From positions 8,184,001-8,248,000 of the forward strand of contig NZ_CP022098.1 in assembly GCF_002305875.1 (NCBI RefSeq): 64,000 bases of DNA, in the 5' to 3' direction. Shown here in pieces: positions 9,034 through 17,738 of this stretch (position 1 is the first letter of the stretch; every line of letters begins with the position of its first letter). Made by a program: the position numbers and the translations under genes. This DNA is from Cystobacter fuscus (GTDB taxonomy: Bacteria > Myxococcota > Myxococcia > Myxococcales > Myxococcaceae). The notes below the pieces were generated by a model that worked only from the letters and a program-made list of their open reading frames with translations, did no database searches and was not told the DNA's origin.

Positions 9034-10326
9034 ATGAGGGTTTGTGGGATCGTTGCACTGCTCATGCTCGCAACAGGATGCGCCACAACGAGGGTTGTCA
9101 ACCTCGATACCGGGCAGGGAGCGCCAATCGTTTACACTCCGGTCGATTCCGATCCGGTCGAGATAGGTGAAAAGGAGTTCAAGAACGCGGTCACGCAGCT
9201 CGTGCTCGACTTGAAGCTGAACGTCGCACTGAATGAGGCCGAAAAGGACGAAAGGCGTTCGTTGCTCGCTTCCGCAGAGGGGATTGTCGACGGCGCTCAG
9301 GGCCGCACGGTGCCCTCGTCCTACGAACGGATTTGCCAGCGGCAGAGTGAGCCCGATAGCTGCCTGAGCCTGATCTCTGCTGGGTTTACCCTGGGCGTAA
9401 TGGAACGGCGGATGCTGGCTCTCTACTTCGCGCTCGACACCGTCTGGGAAGGTGTTGAGGAAGCAATAAAGGACCTGGCGAACCCCGCCGCTCTTCGTGC
9501 GATGGTTACATCAATGATTGGGACGGCGCTCGTCATGCTTGCCGCACCCGAGCCAATCACGAAATTCATTGCAATTGCGCTGACGGCATCCCTGATTGCG
9601 TATCTCGGCACTGGCCCTGTGTGGAACCTCAAGCAGGGATTCCTCCGTTTATGGGGCGAGTCAAGGGACGCGAAGAACATCCCCGAGCTAGAAGACGCGG
9701 GGCACCGTTTTGGGAAGATACTCGGCGGCAACGGTGCCCGCGTTCTGGTTGTCGTCGCGTTGGCAGCGCTCGGCGGAAAGAACGCCATGGCTGCGCAGGG
9801 GCCCAAGCTGCCGGGCGCCGCGCAAGCTGCAATGAGGGCGCAGGTCGAAGGCGGTTTTCAACTATCCGCCGCGTTCGGTGGCGAAGTGCAAGCAATTGCC
9901 GTCCCAGCGACCGGCGTGCTGAATATCACGCTTGCGCCGACTGCCGTTGCAGCGGTTGCCATGGGACCCGGGGACGGGATTCAGGGTGACGCCGAGGGAC
10001 CCGTTCACCACATCTGTACGGACAAGAATGAGATTTCCGAAGCTTCGGGCGGCCCTTGGACGCCCACTTTTGAGAAGTTCTTTGATCAGGCAGGCATGAA
10101 GCTGAGCGACCGCGCGAACCTGGTTCGCATCAAAGGTCACCAAGGACCTCACCCGCGCGAGTACCATGAGGAAGTGCTTCGGCGACTTACTCAAGCCATG
10201 AAAGGATGCCGGGACGCCGCACAGTGTCGGGTCAAGTTGGTCAACGAGTTGGGTAAAATTGGGCGGGATCTCACAACGGCAGGAACCAAGTTGCGGAAAC
10301 TCATCACGAAGGACACTGGGGCTTGA
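9034..10326 (+). CDS. SitA-like lipoprotein polymorphic toxin with AHH nuclease domain
   Basis: A protein of 430 residues from the ATG at 9034, which gives a signal peptide with lipobox MLATGC (Cys16). A longer in-frame start at 8980 would hide this signal. The middle carries two hydrophobic helices (MIGTALVMLAA, FIAIALTASLIAYLG), then an Ala/Gly-rich linker. The C-terminal domain has VHHICTDKNE (His325, His326) and HPREYHEEVLRRL (His373, His378), the signature of AHH nucleases in the HNH/ENDO VII superfamily. This layout matches SitA5-family toxins, lipoproteins passed between myxobacterial siblings by outer-membrane exchange. The immunity gene follows after three bases. No SitB-type helper is adjacent. 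Composition is A/T-richer than neighbours, suggesting acquisition. Confidence 0.85.
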   Translation: MRVCGIVALLMLATGCATTRVVNLDTGQGAPIVYTPVDSDPVEIGEKEFKNAVTQLVLDLKLNVALNEAEKDERRSLLASAEGIVDGAQGRTVPSSYERICQRQSEPDSCLSLISAGFTLGVMERRMLALYFALDTVWEGVEEAIKDLANPAALRAMVTSMIGTALVMLAAPEPITKFIAIALTASLIAYLGTGPVWNLKQGFLRLWGESRDAKNIPELEDAGHRFGKILGGNGARVLVVVALAALGGKNAMAAQGPKLPGAAQAAMRAQVEGGFQLSAAFGGEVQAIAVPATGVLNITLAPTAVAAVAMGPGDGIQGDAEGPVHHICTDKNEISEASGGPWTPTFEKFFDQAGMKLSDRANLVRIKGHQGPHPREYHEEVLRRLTQAMKGCRDAAQCRVKLVNELGKIGRDLTTAGTKLRKLITKDTGA

Positions 10327-10329
10327 GAC

Positions 10330-10902
10330 ATGGTGAAGCGCTACTTTGACCTGAAGATCGACGTGTACGTGAAGGGACGTTGGTATCTCGGTGAGCCAAT
10401 GGACCTCTCATGTCGACAGATTGAAGACATCTGGCAGTTCATTGATGGCAGGAGGTTGGCGGACCCGGGGCCGTTGCGCATCCCCATTTACAGGTCCGGG
10501 ATACCGCTCGATATTGAGTTTGCTGGAGCAGGGCAGGCCCCCATCCTGAGCGAGCGGGCAGCTTCCGTGTTTCGCGAGCTGGCCCCCAACGACGTGCAGC
10601 TCTTCCCCGTGGAGGTCGAGGGCCAGACCAAGCCGTACCACCTTCTGAACGTGGCGCGCACCGTTCGCTGCATCGACGACGCGGCATGTGAAGAGGCACG
10701 GCTCTATACACCAGACGACGACATGCCTGACAAGATTGGGCAATACCACGTTGTGTCCGGCCTCCGCATCGACAAGTCGAAGGTTGGCGACGAGCGTGCG
10801 TTTCGGCTCTGGGGTTGGAGTTCGCCAATCATCGTTGATGAGGAGATCAAGGGAGCTCTGGAGCGAACCGGCATCATGGGCGGCCGGTTCGACGAGGTGT
10901 GA
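10330..10902 (+). CDS. Imm11-family immunity protein
   Basis: A cytoplasmic protein of 190 residues without a signal peptide, three bases after the toxin stop. It fits the Imm11 (DUF1629) family, with N-terminal MVKRYFDLKIDVYVKGRWYL, a central SVFRELAPNDVQLFPVEVEG and a C-terminal GLRIDKSKVGDERAFRLWGW followed by EEIKGALERTGIMGGRFDEV. In this family it binds and neutralises the cognate C-terminal toxin domain, here the AHH nuclease. The shared A/T-richer composition indicates that both genes moved as a unit. Confidence 0.85.
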   Translation: MVKRYFDLKIDVYVKGRWYLGEPMDLSCRQIEDIWQFIDGRRLADPGPLRIPIYRSGIPLDIEFAGAGQAPILSERAASVFRELAPNDVQLFPVEVEGQTKPYHLLNVARTVRCIDDAACEEARLYTPDDDMPDKIGQYHVVSGLRIDKSKVGDERAFRLWGWSSPIIVDEEIKGALERTGIMGGRFDEV

Positions 10903-10926
10903 TCAGGCAGGTCTTTGCTCGAAGGT

Positions 10927-11646
10927 CTACAGGTACGTCGCGGCCTGACGCAGGGCGAGCGCCGCCTGGCTGCCGTGCTCCACCTTCTCGTGCGACACGA
11001 CGAGCCGCACGAGCCCGGGCAGCTCCGCGTAGCGCTCGAAGTCCGCCCGGAGCGCCTTGCGGTCCTTGACGAATACCAGCTTCGACAGCCGGGACACCCG
11101 CGGCCCGGGCGCCGAGCCCAGCACCGTGGTGAAGAGCCAGCCGAGGAAGTCCTTCTTGCGATCCATGTTGAAGAGCGCGTCGTTGAGCACCAGCGTCGTG
11201 CCGTCCCTCGAGCGCACGAGCATCGCCCCCTCCATGTCGTTCACGCCGTGCAGCATCTCGAACCGGACCACGTCGTCGGCCGCGAAGTCCTCGTAGGTGC
11301 CGTCCACGGGCACGGCCTCCTCGACCTTGGCGCGGCTGCCCTTGGGCGCGAAGACCCGCAGCGACGGGTAGCGCTTCTTGTAGGCGGGCGCGTCGAGCCG
11401 ATGCAACCCGTTGGGGACGATGAGCACCGCGGGCGTCCCCAGGGCCTCGAGCTCCCGCTGCTCCTTGTCGCCCAGGGCGATGCCGTTGTGGATGACGAGC
11501 GAGCCGTCACCCCGACGCGCGACGGTCATGACGCGCTTGAGCGACATATTCGGCAAGCTGCCTTCCACGCGCCACAGGTTCTCGGCGAGCTGCTCGAGGG
11601 GACCGTGCGCTCGCACCCGCCATTCATCGGAAATCTTGGAAGCCAT
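10927..11646 (-). CDS. DUF4336-like protein with metallo-beta-lactamase-type fold
   Basis: A 239-residue soluble protein. The pattern MTVARRGDGSLVIHNGIAL, then a LIVPNGLHRLDAPAYKKRYP block, resembles DUF4336 proteins, which look like metallo-beta-lactamase relatives. The classical HxHxDH motif is not present, so hydrolase activity is doubtful. It is convergent with the immunity gene and divergent from the MshEN gene. The ATG at 11646 gives the longest sensible protein. Function unknown. Confidence 0.7.
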   Translation of the reverse strand: MASKISDEWRVRAHGPLEQLAENLWRVEGSLPNMSLKRVMTVARRGDGSLVIHNGIALGDKEQRELEALGTPAVLIVPNGLHRLDAPAYKKRYPSLRVFAPKGSRAKVEEAVPVDGTYEDFAADDVVRFEMLHGVNDMEGAMLVRSRDGTTLVLNDALFNMDRKKDFLGWLFTTVLGSAPGPRVSRLSKLVFVKDRKALRADFERYAELPGLVRLVVSHEKVEHGSQAALALRQAATYL

Positions 11647-11836
11647 GTCGGCGACCCTAGGAAAAGCTGGTGACGGTTGTCACCACCCTGGTGAGCACGG
11701 TCACCGCTTCCGCCCTCCCCAGCCCTCCCTCCACCGCGCGCGAGCACCGGCGACCTCGTGCGCCCTCCCCCCCGCCGGGGTTGGCACGCCGGACGCAAGG
11801 AGCGCGCTCGGCGACTCACCACCAGAGGTCACGGGA

Positions 11837-12871
11837 ATGCGGAAGAAAAAGCTGGGGGATCTGCTTCGGGAGAACGGGCTCGTGGACGAGCTGCAACTCC
11901 GGGCAGCCCTGGGCTACCACCACAAGTGGGGCGTTCCCCTGGGCCAGGTGGTGGTGGACATGGGCTTCTGCTCCGCGCACGAGGTGCTGGAGCTGCTCGC
12001 CTCCCAGGTGCAACTGCCCACGGTGGACCTGGACGCCGAGCTGTTGGATCCCCAGTTGGTGGACGTGTTGCCCGTGAGCGTGGCGGAGAGCTGCCGCGTC
12101 ATCCCCCTGCGCCAGGAAGGCCCGCGTGACTCGGTGCTCGTGGTGGCCACCGCGGCCCCCGCGGATCCCCTCGCTCTGGACGAGGTGGCGCGGCGCACGG
12201 GCAAGGTGCGCGTGGTGACGCTGCTGGCCACCGATGCCGCCATCTCCCAGGCCATCGAGCGGCTCTACTACCCGCACCTGCTCGACGCGCGACGCCCGGT
12301 GGAGCCCATTCCCCTGCCCGAGGCAGACGAGAAGCTGCCCCTGGTGACGGAGCGCTCCGAGTGCTTGTCGATGGGGCAGATGCTCCAGCGCCAGGCCCAG
12401 GTGTCCGTCGAGGCTCCGGACGGGCTGCCGGTGATGCTGCCCCTGACACACGAGGCCCCCGAGGCCCAGCGCCTCACCGAGCCCGAGCTGCGCCGGGTGG
12501 ATGTGCTCCCCATGACCCCGAGGGAGCTGCCGCCGGAGGTGTGGGTGTACGGCTGGGGCGTGAAGGCGACGCGGGGGCTGATGGCGCTGCTGGAGGAAGG
12601 CGGCCTGCGCGCCCGGGTGGGACGGACCGAGGACGTGCGCAAGGCGAGCGGGCGCGAGGTGGTGCTCGCGCCGCTGCAATCCGTGGAGAGCGTGAAGCGG
12701 CGGGGTATGCGGGCCCAGCTCGTCCTCGTGGGCCGCTCGCGCGACGAGGCGCGGGCCCGGGCCCTGGGCGCCCAGGACTTCCTGTCGGGCCCCTTGCGCT
12801 CGGAGCAGCTCCTGGACTCCGTGCGCGAGGGACTGCGCGCCGACCGCGAGGCCCCGCGCCAGGTGGGCTGA
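11837..12871 (+). CDS. MshEN (GspE N-terminal) domain protein with degenerate receiver-like C-terminus
   Basis: A 344-residue protein from the ATG of MRKKKLGDLLRENGLVDE. Residues 1-160 form an MshEN/GspE_N domain (LGDLL, LRAALGYHHKWGVPLGQVVVDMG, PVSVAESCRVIPL), a fold that in other proteins can bind cyclic di-GMP. A low-complexity linker follows. The last 110 residues (VWVYGWGVKATRGLMALLEEG to ALGAQDFLSGPLRSEQLLDSVREGL) resemble a receiver domain that has lost its phospho-Asp. There is no secretion ATPase domain, so this is probably a regulatory or adaptor protein. Proteins with this N-domain and no ATPase are common in myxobacteria. Confidence 0.8.
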   Translation: MRKKKLGDLLRENGLVDELQLRAALGYHHKWGVPLGQVVVDMGFCSAHEVLELLASQVQLPTVDLDAELLDPQLVDVLPVSVAESCRVIPLRQEGPRDSVLVVATAAPADPLALDEVARRTGKVRVVTLLATDAAISQAIERLYYPHLLDARRPVEPIPLPEADEKLPLVTERSECLSMGQMLQRQAQVSVEAPDGLPVMLPLTHEAPEAQRLTEPELRRVDVLPMTPRELPPEVWVYGWGVKATRGLMALLEEGGLRARVGRTEDVRKASGREVVLAPLQSVESVKRRGMRAQLVLVGRSRDEARARALGAQDFLSGPLRSEQLLDSVREGLRADREAPRQVG

Positions 12872-12879
12872 GACGCGGC

Positions 12880-13347
12880 CTACAAGCGCGGCTTCACGGG
12901 ATCCAGACCGGGCTCCCAGGGGCTGGGATCCAACGGACCGGGATCGAACGGGCCGGGGTCCACCACCAGGAGGCACGACCACTTCGAGTTCCTGCAGGTG
13001 CAGGTCCCCGTGTTGGAGTCGCCGATGCAGCAGTTGCGCGTGCTGCCGGAGAGACACGCCTGCCCGTTGACGTTCGAGCACGAGTTGGCCAGGTTCGAGC
13101 AGATCGGCACGGGGATCAGCCGACAGGACGTGATGAAGCCGTCACACGTCACACTGACGCCATCCGAGGCGGAGCAGCTCGTCCCCTGACAGGAAATGGT
13201 GTTTCCTCTCGGACAGGTCGTCGAACAGGTGGCAAGGGCACTCTGGCTTTGCGCCAGGAGTTCCTCGCCGGTCTCCACTTCCGTTCCTCCACAGCCAGAC
13301 ACGATGGAAAGGACAAGCGTCGCGAGTACGAGCAGCGAGTGCTTCAT
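12880..13347 (-). CDS. Small Cys-rich lipoprotein with Pro-rich tail
   Basis: A protein of 155 residues with a signal peptide and lipobox (LSIVSGC). The mature part contains about a dozen cysteines (CSTTCPRGNTISCQGTSC, CCIGDSNTGTCTC), probably disulphide bonded. The C-terminal tail carries imperfect DPGPxDPGP repeats. I recognise no family. It ends eight bases from the convergent MshEN gene. Confidence 0.75.
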   Translation of the reverse strand: MKHSLLVLATLVLSIVSGCGGTEVETGEELLAQSQSALATCSTTCPRGNTISCQGTSCSASDGVSVTCDGFITSCRLIPVPICSNLANSCSNVNGQACLSGSTRNCCIGDSNTGTCTCRNSKWSCLLVVDPGPFDPGPLDPSPWEPGLDPVKPRL

Positions 13348-13581
13348 GTTCGACTCCTGGGTTGGTGGGTTGGCTTGTCACCGTACAAACCTCACCTGGA
13401 GCCGTCAATTCCTCTCATCACCCTCCGTGAACTCCATCCTCTCCTCCTTCCAATCTGTTGCTCGCGAGGCAACAGGGCACGGCCAAGGACTGTCACAATT
13501 CCTCATCACCCACGCCGGCTGTTGTCCGTGGAGCTACAAGGCGCGGTATACAGGGCCCGCCACCCCTGCCCAGGAGAAGCC
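13348..13581. other. Divergent intergenic region with a small hairpin
   Basis: No gene is supported. It contains CTGTTGC (13455-13461) and GCAACAG (13469-13475) around a seven-base loop, a possible operator or transcript hairpin between two divergent genes. Confidence 0.3.
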
Positions 13582-13962
13582 ATGCACCACAGCCGACTCT
13601 GTGCCTTCGTCATCGACTGCAAGACCGACGACCTCGACGCGTCCACCTCGTTCTGGAGTCAGGCCCTCGGCAGAGCCGCCGAGCCGCCGGTGCCCGACAG
13701 CCCCACCTACCGCTCGGTGTCGGCGAAGCCCGAGGAGCCCATGCTCCTGCTCCAGCAGGTGGACCATCCGGGCCGCATCCACCTGGACATCGAGACGGAC
13801 GACCTGGACGCGGAGGTCCAACGGCTCGAGGCGCTCGGGGCGAAGCGGGTGGCGTTCGTCAAGCGCTGGTGGGTCATGGAGGCGCCCTCGGGCCAGCGCT
13901 TCTGCGTCGTCCGCCCCCAGCGCGGCCCCCTGGACGCCACCAACGCCAACGTGTGGCCCTGA
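13582..13962 (+). CDS. VOC-family (glyoxalase-like) protein
   Basis: A 126-residue single-unit vicinal-oxygen-chelate protein. FVIDCKTDDLDASTSFWSQALG at the start and HLDIETDDLDAEVQRLEALG in the middle are the paired beta-alpha-beta signatures of the fold, and the end has EAPSGQRFCVVRPQRG. The usual first metal His is replaced (FVIDCKT), while a His is kept in IHLDIE. It may bind a small molecule rather than catalyse an isomerisation. The ATG at 13582 has an upstream GGAGAAG. Confidence 0.88.
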   Translation: MHHSRLCAFVIDCKTDDLDASTSFWSQALGRAAEPPVPDSPTYRSVSAKPEEPMLLLQQVDHPGRIHLDIETDDLDAEVQRLEALGAKRVAFVKRWWVMEAPSGQRFCVVRPQRGPLDATNANVWP

Positions 13963-13972
13963 GCCGCGAGCC

Positions 13973-14935
13973 CTACAGCAGCCCGTCCAGGACGGCTCGC
14001 CAGAGCAGCTCGGCGATCGTCTCGTGGGCCCGCTCCGGGTTCACCAGGGGCAGCGACGGCGTGGGTGCCCTCAGCAGCCTGTCATCGAACACCACCTGGG
14101 GCGCCCGCTCGCGCACCCTGTCCACCAGGGCCTGGAGGCTGGCGAGGTGCGACCACCCCCGCCGCTCACCCAGGCCCGCGTAGTCCGTCTCCTGCGTGAA
14201 CGACAGCCACAACCCCTCGCCATACCCCCACAGGAAATGGGCCATGGACTCCTTGCGCACCTCCACGGTCCGCGTCTTCTTGACGCCCCGGTGATCGTAG
14301 AGGACTTCTTCCTGCGTCTCCTCCGTGAAGGTGCTCCGCCGGCCGAGCACCAGCAGGCGCCACTCCCTCCACGCCACTTCCCCGCGCTCGCCCCGCTCCG
14401 CCTCCCACCGCAGCCCCGTCTCTCCCAGCAGGAAGCGGCGCACGAGCCGCGGGCTCGCGGAGAGCGAGGGCATCTCACATTCCACGGCCTTGAAGCCCTC
14501 GGCGCGCAGCGCGTCCCGGAGACTCCGCGCCTCCCGGGGAGGCAGTCGGGTCAGGATGACCGGGGGCGGCGCCGCCAGGCGCAGACGCAGATCGGCCAGG
14601 CCCAGCCGCGTCACCCGCTCCAGCCGCCGCAGGGACTCCTCGTCCTGGAGGGAGGGCACCTCGAGGAGCGCCACGAGCCCGGTACTGCCGGTGGGGTTGG
14701 CTCCCGTTGGCGCCGCCGGGCTCGCGGACGAGGGAACGGGCGTCTCGCGCGAGAGGCCCTCGGACACCCGGGCGCGCAGCGTGGCCAGCTCGCGCTGAGC
14801 CTCCTCCAACTGCCGCACGAGCGAATCCCGCTCCCGCGCATGGTGCGCCCTCAGCCGGGTCAGCGCCTCCTTCGATTGGCGCAGCTCACCCTGGACCCGC
14901 TCCAGCTCGTCTCGCAGCGCGCGGCTCTCGTCCAT
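13973..14935 (-). CDS. Coiled-coil N-terminal protein of unknown function
   Basis: A protein of 320 residues from the ATG of MDESRALRDELERVQGEL. Residues 1-70 are a heptad-rich coiled coil, followed by a Pro/Ala/Ser linker (about 70-95). A mixed alpha/beta domain without recognised motifs follows (ILTRLPPREARSLRDALRAEG, RRFLLGETGLRWEAE, MAHFLWGYGEGLWLSF). It lies 49 bases downstream of ohrR in the same orientation and could be read through from that operon. Function unknown. Confidence 0.7.
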   Translation of the reverse strand: MDESRALRDELERVQGELRQSKEALTRLRAHHARERDSLVRQLEEAQRELATLRARVSEGLSRETPVPSSASPAAPTGANPTGSTGLVALLEVPSLQDEESLRRLERVTRLGLADLRLRLAAPPPVILTRLPPREARSLRDALRAEGFKAVECEMPSLSASPRLVRRFLLGETGLRWEAERGERGEVAWREWRLLVLGRRSTFTEETQEEVLYDHRGVKKTRTVEVRKESMAHFLWGYGEGLWLSFTQETDYAGLGERRGWSHLASLQALVDRVRERAPQVVFDDRLLRAPTPSLPLVNPERAHETIAELLWRAVLDGLL

Positions 14936-14984
14936 GGATGACGGACGTAGCAGGAAGGAGGCTCGCCGGAAAACCCCCCGGCGG

Positions 14985-15428
14985 CTACTCCTCCCCGGTG
15001 GCCTCGTGCAGCGTCCGCGTGAGCTTTCGCAGCGTGTCGCGCAGGCGCACGATCTCCCCGAGGGACAGCCGCGTCTTGCAGACGAGCTGGGGAAACAACT
15101 CCAGCGCCCGCTGCTCGAGCCGCTTTCCCTCGGGGGTGAGGAAGACCTCGACGACGCGCTCGTCCACACGGCTGCGCCGCCGCTCGACCAGCGCCCGGGA
15201 CTCCAGGCGCTTGAGCAGCGGCGTGAGCGTCGCGGAGTCGAGGTAGAGCCGCTCGCCAAGCCTCGACACCCGGGCGCCATCCTCCTCCCAGAGCGCCATG
15301 AGGACGAGGTACTGCGGATAGGTGACGCCGAGTTCCTCGAGCAGGGGCTGGTACGCGCCCGTCATCGCGCGGGAGGCCGCGTGGAGCGCGAAACAGAGCT
15401 GATCATCGAGTCGAAGAACGTCGGTCAT
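14985..15428 (-). CDS. ohrR: OhrR, organic-peroxide-sensing MarR-family repressor
   Basis: A protein of 147 residues with a winged helix (YLDSATLTPLLKRLESRALVERRRS). The N-terminal QLCFALHAASR holds the single sensing cysteine (Cys12) characteristic of OhrR; its oxidation by organic hydroperoxides releases the protein from DNA. VTYPQYLVLMAL supplies the conserved tyrosines near that cysteine. It lies 23 bases downstream of ohr on the same strand. The palindrome upstream of ohr (15949-15966) is the likely operator, giving autoregulation of the pair. Confidence 0.92.
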   Translation of the reverse strand: MTDVLRLDDQLCFALHAASRAMTGAYQPLLEELGVTYPQYLVLMALWEEDGARVSRLGERLYLDSATLTPLLKRLESRALVERRRSRVDERVVEVFLTPEGKRLEQRALELFPQLVCKTRLSLGEIVRLRDTLRKLTRTLHEATGEE

Positions 15429-15451
15429 CGCCCTTCCAATCTATCCGCCGC

Positions 15452-15886
15452 TCAGGCCAGACGCAGGTCGACGGCGATGTTACCGCGCGTCGCGTTGGAG
15501 TACGGGCACACCTGGTGCGCGGCGTGCAGCAGCGCCTCGGCCTGGTCGCGCGGCAGTTCGGGAATGGAGGCGGTGAGCTCCACGGCCAGCCCGAAGCCCT
15601 GCCCCACCGAGCCAATCGTCACGTGGGCGGTGATGCTGACCGGGCCCGTGGTGATCTTCTTCGCGCGGGCCACGTGGCCGAGCGCGCTGCCGAAGCACGC
15701 GGCGTAGCCAGCGGCGAAGAGCTGCTCGGGGTTGGTGCCGTTGCCATTGCCGCCCAGGGCGCGCGGCGGGGCCAGGGCGACGTCCAGCAGACCATCGTCC
15801 GTCTTGGCGCGACCCTCACGGCCGGCGGTGGCGGTGGCAACGGCGGTGTACAGGCGCTTCTCGAGGGCAACGGGGGACTGGCTCAT
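15452..15886 (-). CDS. ohr: Ohr, organic hydroperoxide resistance peroxidase
   Basis: A protein of 144 residues of the Ohr/OsmC family that reduces organic hydroperoxides with a thiol pair. Cys64 in AGYAACFGSAL is the peroxidatic cysteine and Cys127 in HQVCPYSNATRGN the resolving one, with Glu54 in NPEQLFAAGY. The final NATRGNIAVDLRL is typical of Ohr rather than OsmC. The ATG at 15886 has a good Shine-Dalgarno (aggaga). First gene of an ohr-ohrR operon. Confidence 0.96.
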   Translation of the reverse strand: MSQSPVALEKRLYTAVATATAGREGRAKTDDGLLDVALAPPRALGGNGNGTNPEQLFAAGYAACFGSALGHVARAKKITTGPVSITAHVTIGSVGQGFGLAVELTASIPELPRDQAEALLHAAHQVCPYSNATRGNIAVDLRLA

Positions 15887-15948
15887 GTGTGTTCTCCTGT
15901 TCGGCTGCGGTGTGAGCAGAATCTATCCCAATCTGAATCGAATGCAAC

Positions 15949-15966
15949 TGAATCGTGCACGATTCA
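15949..15966. promoter_or_regulatory. Perfect 18-bp palindrome, candidate OhrR operator
   Basis: TGAATCGTGCACGATTCA is a perfect inverted repeat 63 bases upstream of the ohr start. A further TGAATCG half-site lies just to the left at about 15934-15940, in direct orientation. OhrR proteins bind A/T-edged palindromes upstream of ohr. The position between ohr and the divergent protease gene would let it also influence the latter. Confidence 0.7.
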
Positions 15967-16106
15967 TTTCGGCCCCTCCGACCGATGCTTTGCAGCCAAA
16001 ATACAAGACAGATACGAATTACCCTGATTCCTCCCAAATCCTCATTTACAAGAATAAAAGACATTGATAGAAGGCATGCCGCCTCGTTGTCCCCCGGAGC
16101 GACCCC

Positions 16107-17651
16107 ATGTCTCGAAAGCTGTTCGCCTCGTTGGCGACCCTGACGCTCGTCGGTTGTGGCAGCACCTCCAACAATGTGACCTCTTCCGTGGAGCTCGACG
16201 CGGTCGAGGGCGCGGGCGCGGTAGCCCAGGCCCAGGCGGCCCTGAAGAGCCGCCAGCAGGAGGGCGAGGAGTTCGTGGCGCGCGGCGCCATCCTGGATGA
16301 CAACGGGGACAGCCACGTCCGGTTCGACCGGCGCTTCCAGGGGCTGCGCGTGCTCGGCGGCGACTTCGTGTCGCACCAGAGCCAGAACGGCGCCCTGCGT
16401 GAGCTGACCCACGCCGGCCCGGAGAGCCTCCAGGGCCTGAGCGTGAAGCCCTCCCTGAGCGCCGAGCGCGCCACGCAGCTCGCCGAGCGCGCCTTCATCG
16501 GCAAGCGTGACGGGGGCTCGGCCTCCGCGGAGCTCGTCGTCTTCGCCCGGGGTGAGAAGCCGGTGGCCGCCTACGAGGTGGTGCTCGAGGGCGTCAAGGA
16601 CGACGGGACGCCCAGCGAGCTGCACGTGGTGATCAACGCCCAGACGGGCGCGGTGCTCGAGACCGCGGACGCGATCGAGACCGCCGCCACCACCAGCACG
16701 GGCAACTCGCTCTACCTGGGCGCGGTGTCCATCGCCACCAACAGCATCTCGACGGGTTATGAGATGAGGGATCCGTCGCGCGGCAACGGCTTCTACACCC
16801 TCAACCTGGCCAACGGCACGAGCGGCGGAAGCGTCTTCACCAGCACCACCAGCAGCTTCGGCAACGGCACCACGTCGAACGCGGCGTCGGCGGGCGTGGA
16901 CGCCCACTACGGCATCCAGAAGACGTACGACTATTTCAAGAACATCCACGGCCGCAACGGCATCGATGGCGCGGGAGGCACGGGCTACAACCGCGTGCAC
17001 TACAGCAGCCGCTACAACAACGCCTTCTGGTCCGACAGCTGCTTCTGCATGACGTACGGCGATGGCGACGGCACGACCTTCACCCCGCTGACGGCGATCG
17101 ACGTGGCGGGCCACGAGATGACCCACGGCGTGACGAGCCGCACCGCGCGCCTCGTCTACTCGGGTGAGTCCGGCGGCCTCAACGAGGCGACCAGCGACAT
17201 CTTCGGCTCCATGGTGGAGTACTACGCCGCCAACGCCAGCGACCCGGGCGACTACCTCATCGGCGAGAAGATCTACACGCCGGGCACCTCCGGCGACGCG
17301 CTGCGCTACATGGCCAACCCCTCCAAGGACGGCAAGTCGGCCAACTGCTGGTCCAGCTCCGTGGGCTCGCTGGACGTGCACTACTCCAGCGGCGTGGCCA
17401 ACCACTTCTTCTACCTGCTGGCCGAGGGCTCCACGGGCAGCACCACCTGCAACGGCTCCACGCTCTCCGGCATCGGCCGCTCCGCCGCGGAGAAGATCTG
17501 GTACCGCGCGCTCACCGTGTACATGACCTCGAGCACCAAGTACGCCGGCGCCCGCACCGCCACGCTCAGCGCCGCCAAGGATCTCTTCGGCTCGGGCAGC
17601 ACCCAGTACAACGCCGTGGCCGCCGCCTGGACCGCCGTCAGCGTGAACTGA
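16107..17651 (+). CDS. M4-family (thermolysin-like) metalloprotease, lipoprotein precursor
   Basis: A protein of 514 residues with a signal peptide and lipobox (LTLVGC). An FTP/PepSY-type propeptide follows (FQGLRVLGGDFVSHQ, ELHVVINAQTGAVLE). The catalytic domain begins at about residue 195. The zinc site is HEMTH (His336, Glu337, His340) with Glu360 in GGLNEATSD, the exact M4 spacing. DVHYSSGVANHFFYLLAEG holds the transition-state His. The enzyme is predicted to be secreted or surface-bound and self-processed, and may serve in predation or nutrition, as is common in myxobacteria. Divergent from ohr. Confidence 0.95.
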   Translation: MSRKLFASLATLTLVGCGSTSNNVTSSVELDAVEGAGAVAQAQAALKSRQQEGEEFVARGAILDDNGDSHVRFDRRFQGLRVLGGDFVSHQSQNGALRELTHAGPESLQGLSVKPSLSAERATQLAERAFIGKRDGGSASAELVVFARGEKPVAAYEVVLEGVKDDGTPSELHVVINAQTGAVLETADAIETAATTSTGNSLYLGAVSIATNSISTGYEMRDPSRGNGFYTLNLANGTSGGSVFTSTTSSFGNGTTSNAASAGVDAHYGIQKTYDYFKNIHGRNGIDGAGGTGYNRVHYSSRYNNAFWSDSCFCMTYGDGDGTTFTPLTAIDVAGHEMTHGVTSRTARLVYSGESGGLNEATSDIFGSMVEYYAANASDPGDYLIGEKIYTPGTSGDALRYMANPSKDGKSANCWSSSVGSLDVHYSSGVANHFFYLLAEGSTGSTTCNGSTLSGIGRSAAEKIWYRALTVYMTSSTKYAGARTATLSAAKDLFGSGSTQYNAVAAAWTAVSVN

Positions 17652-17674
17652 TTCCAGTCCAGTCTGGTTGAAGC

Positions 17675-17706
17675 GGGCCGGTTTCCCTGGCGGGGGGAAC
17701 CGGCCC
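17675..17706 (+). terminator. Rho-independent terminator after the M4 protease gene
   Basis: GGGCCGGTT pairs with AACCGGCCC across a G/C-rich loop, followed by gtcccttttgtt. It starts 24 bases after the stop codon. Confidence 0.75.
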
Positions 17707-17738
17707 GTCCCTTTTGTTCCGCCTCTCCTCTCCCGCCT

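Noticed and set aside
12900-12960. Tandem repeat in the Cys-rich lipoprotein gene
   Set aside because: Only a short imperfect DPGP-coding repeat; part of the protein tail, not an independent element.
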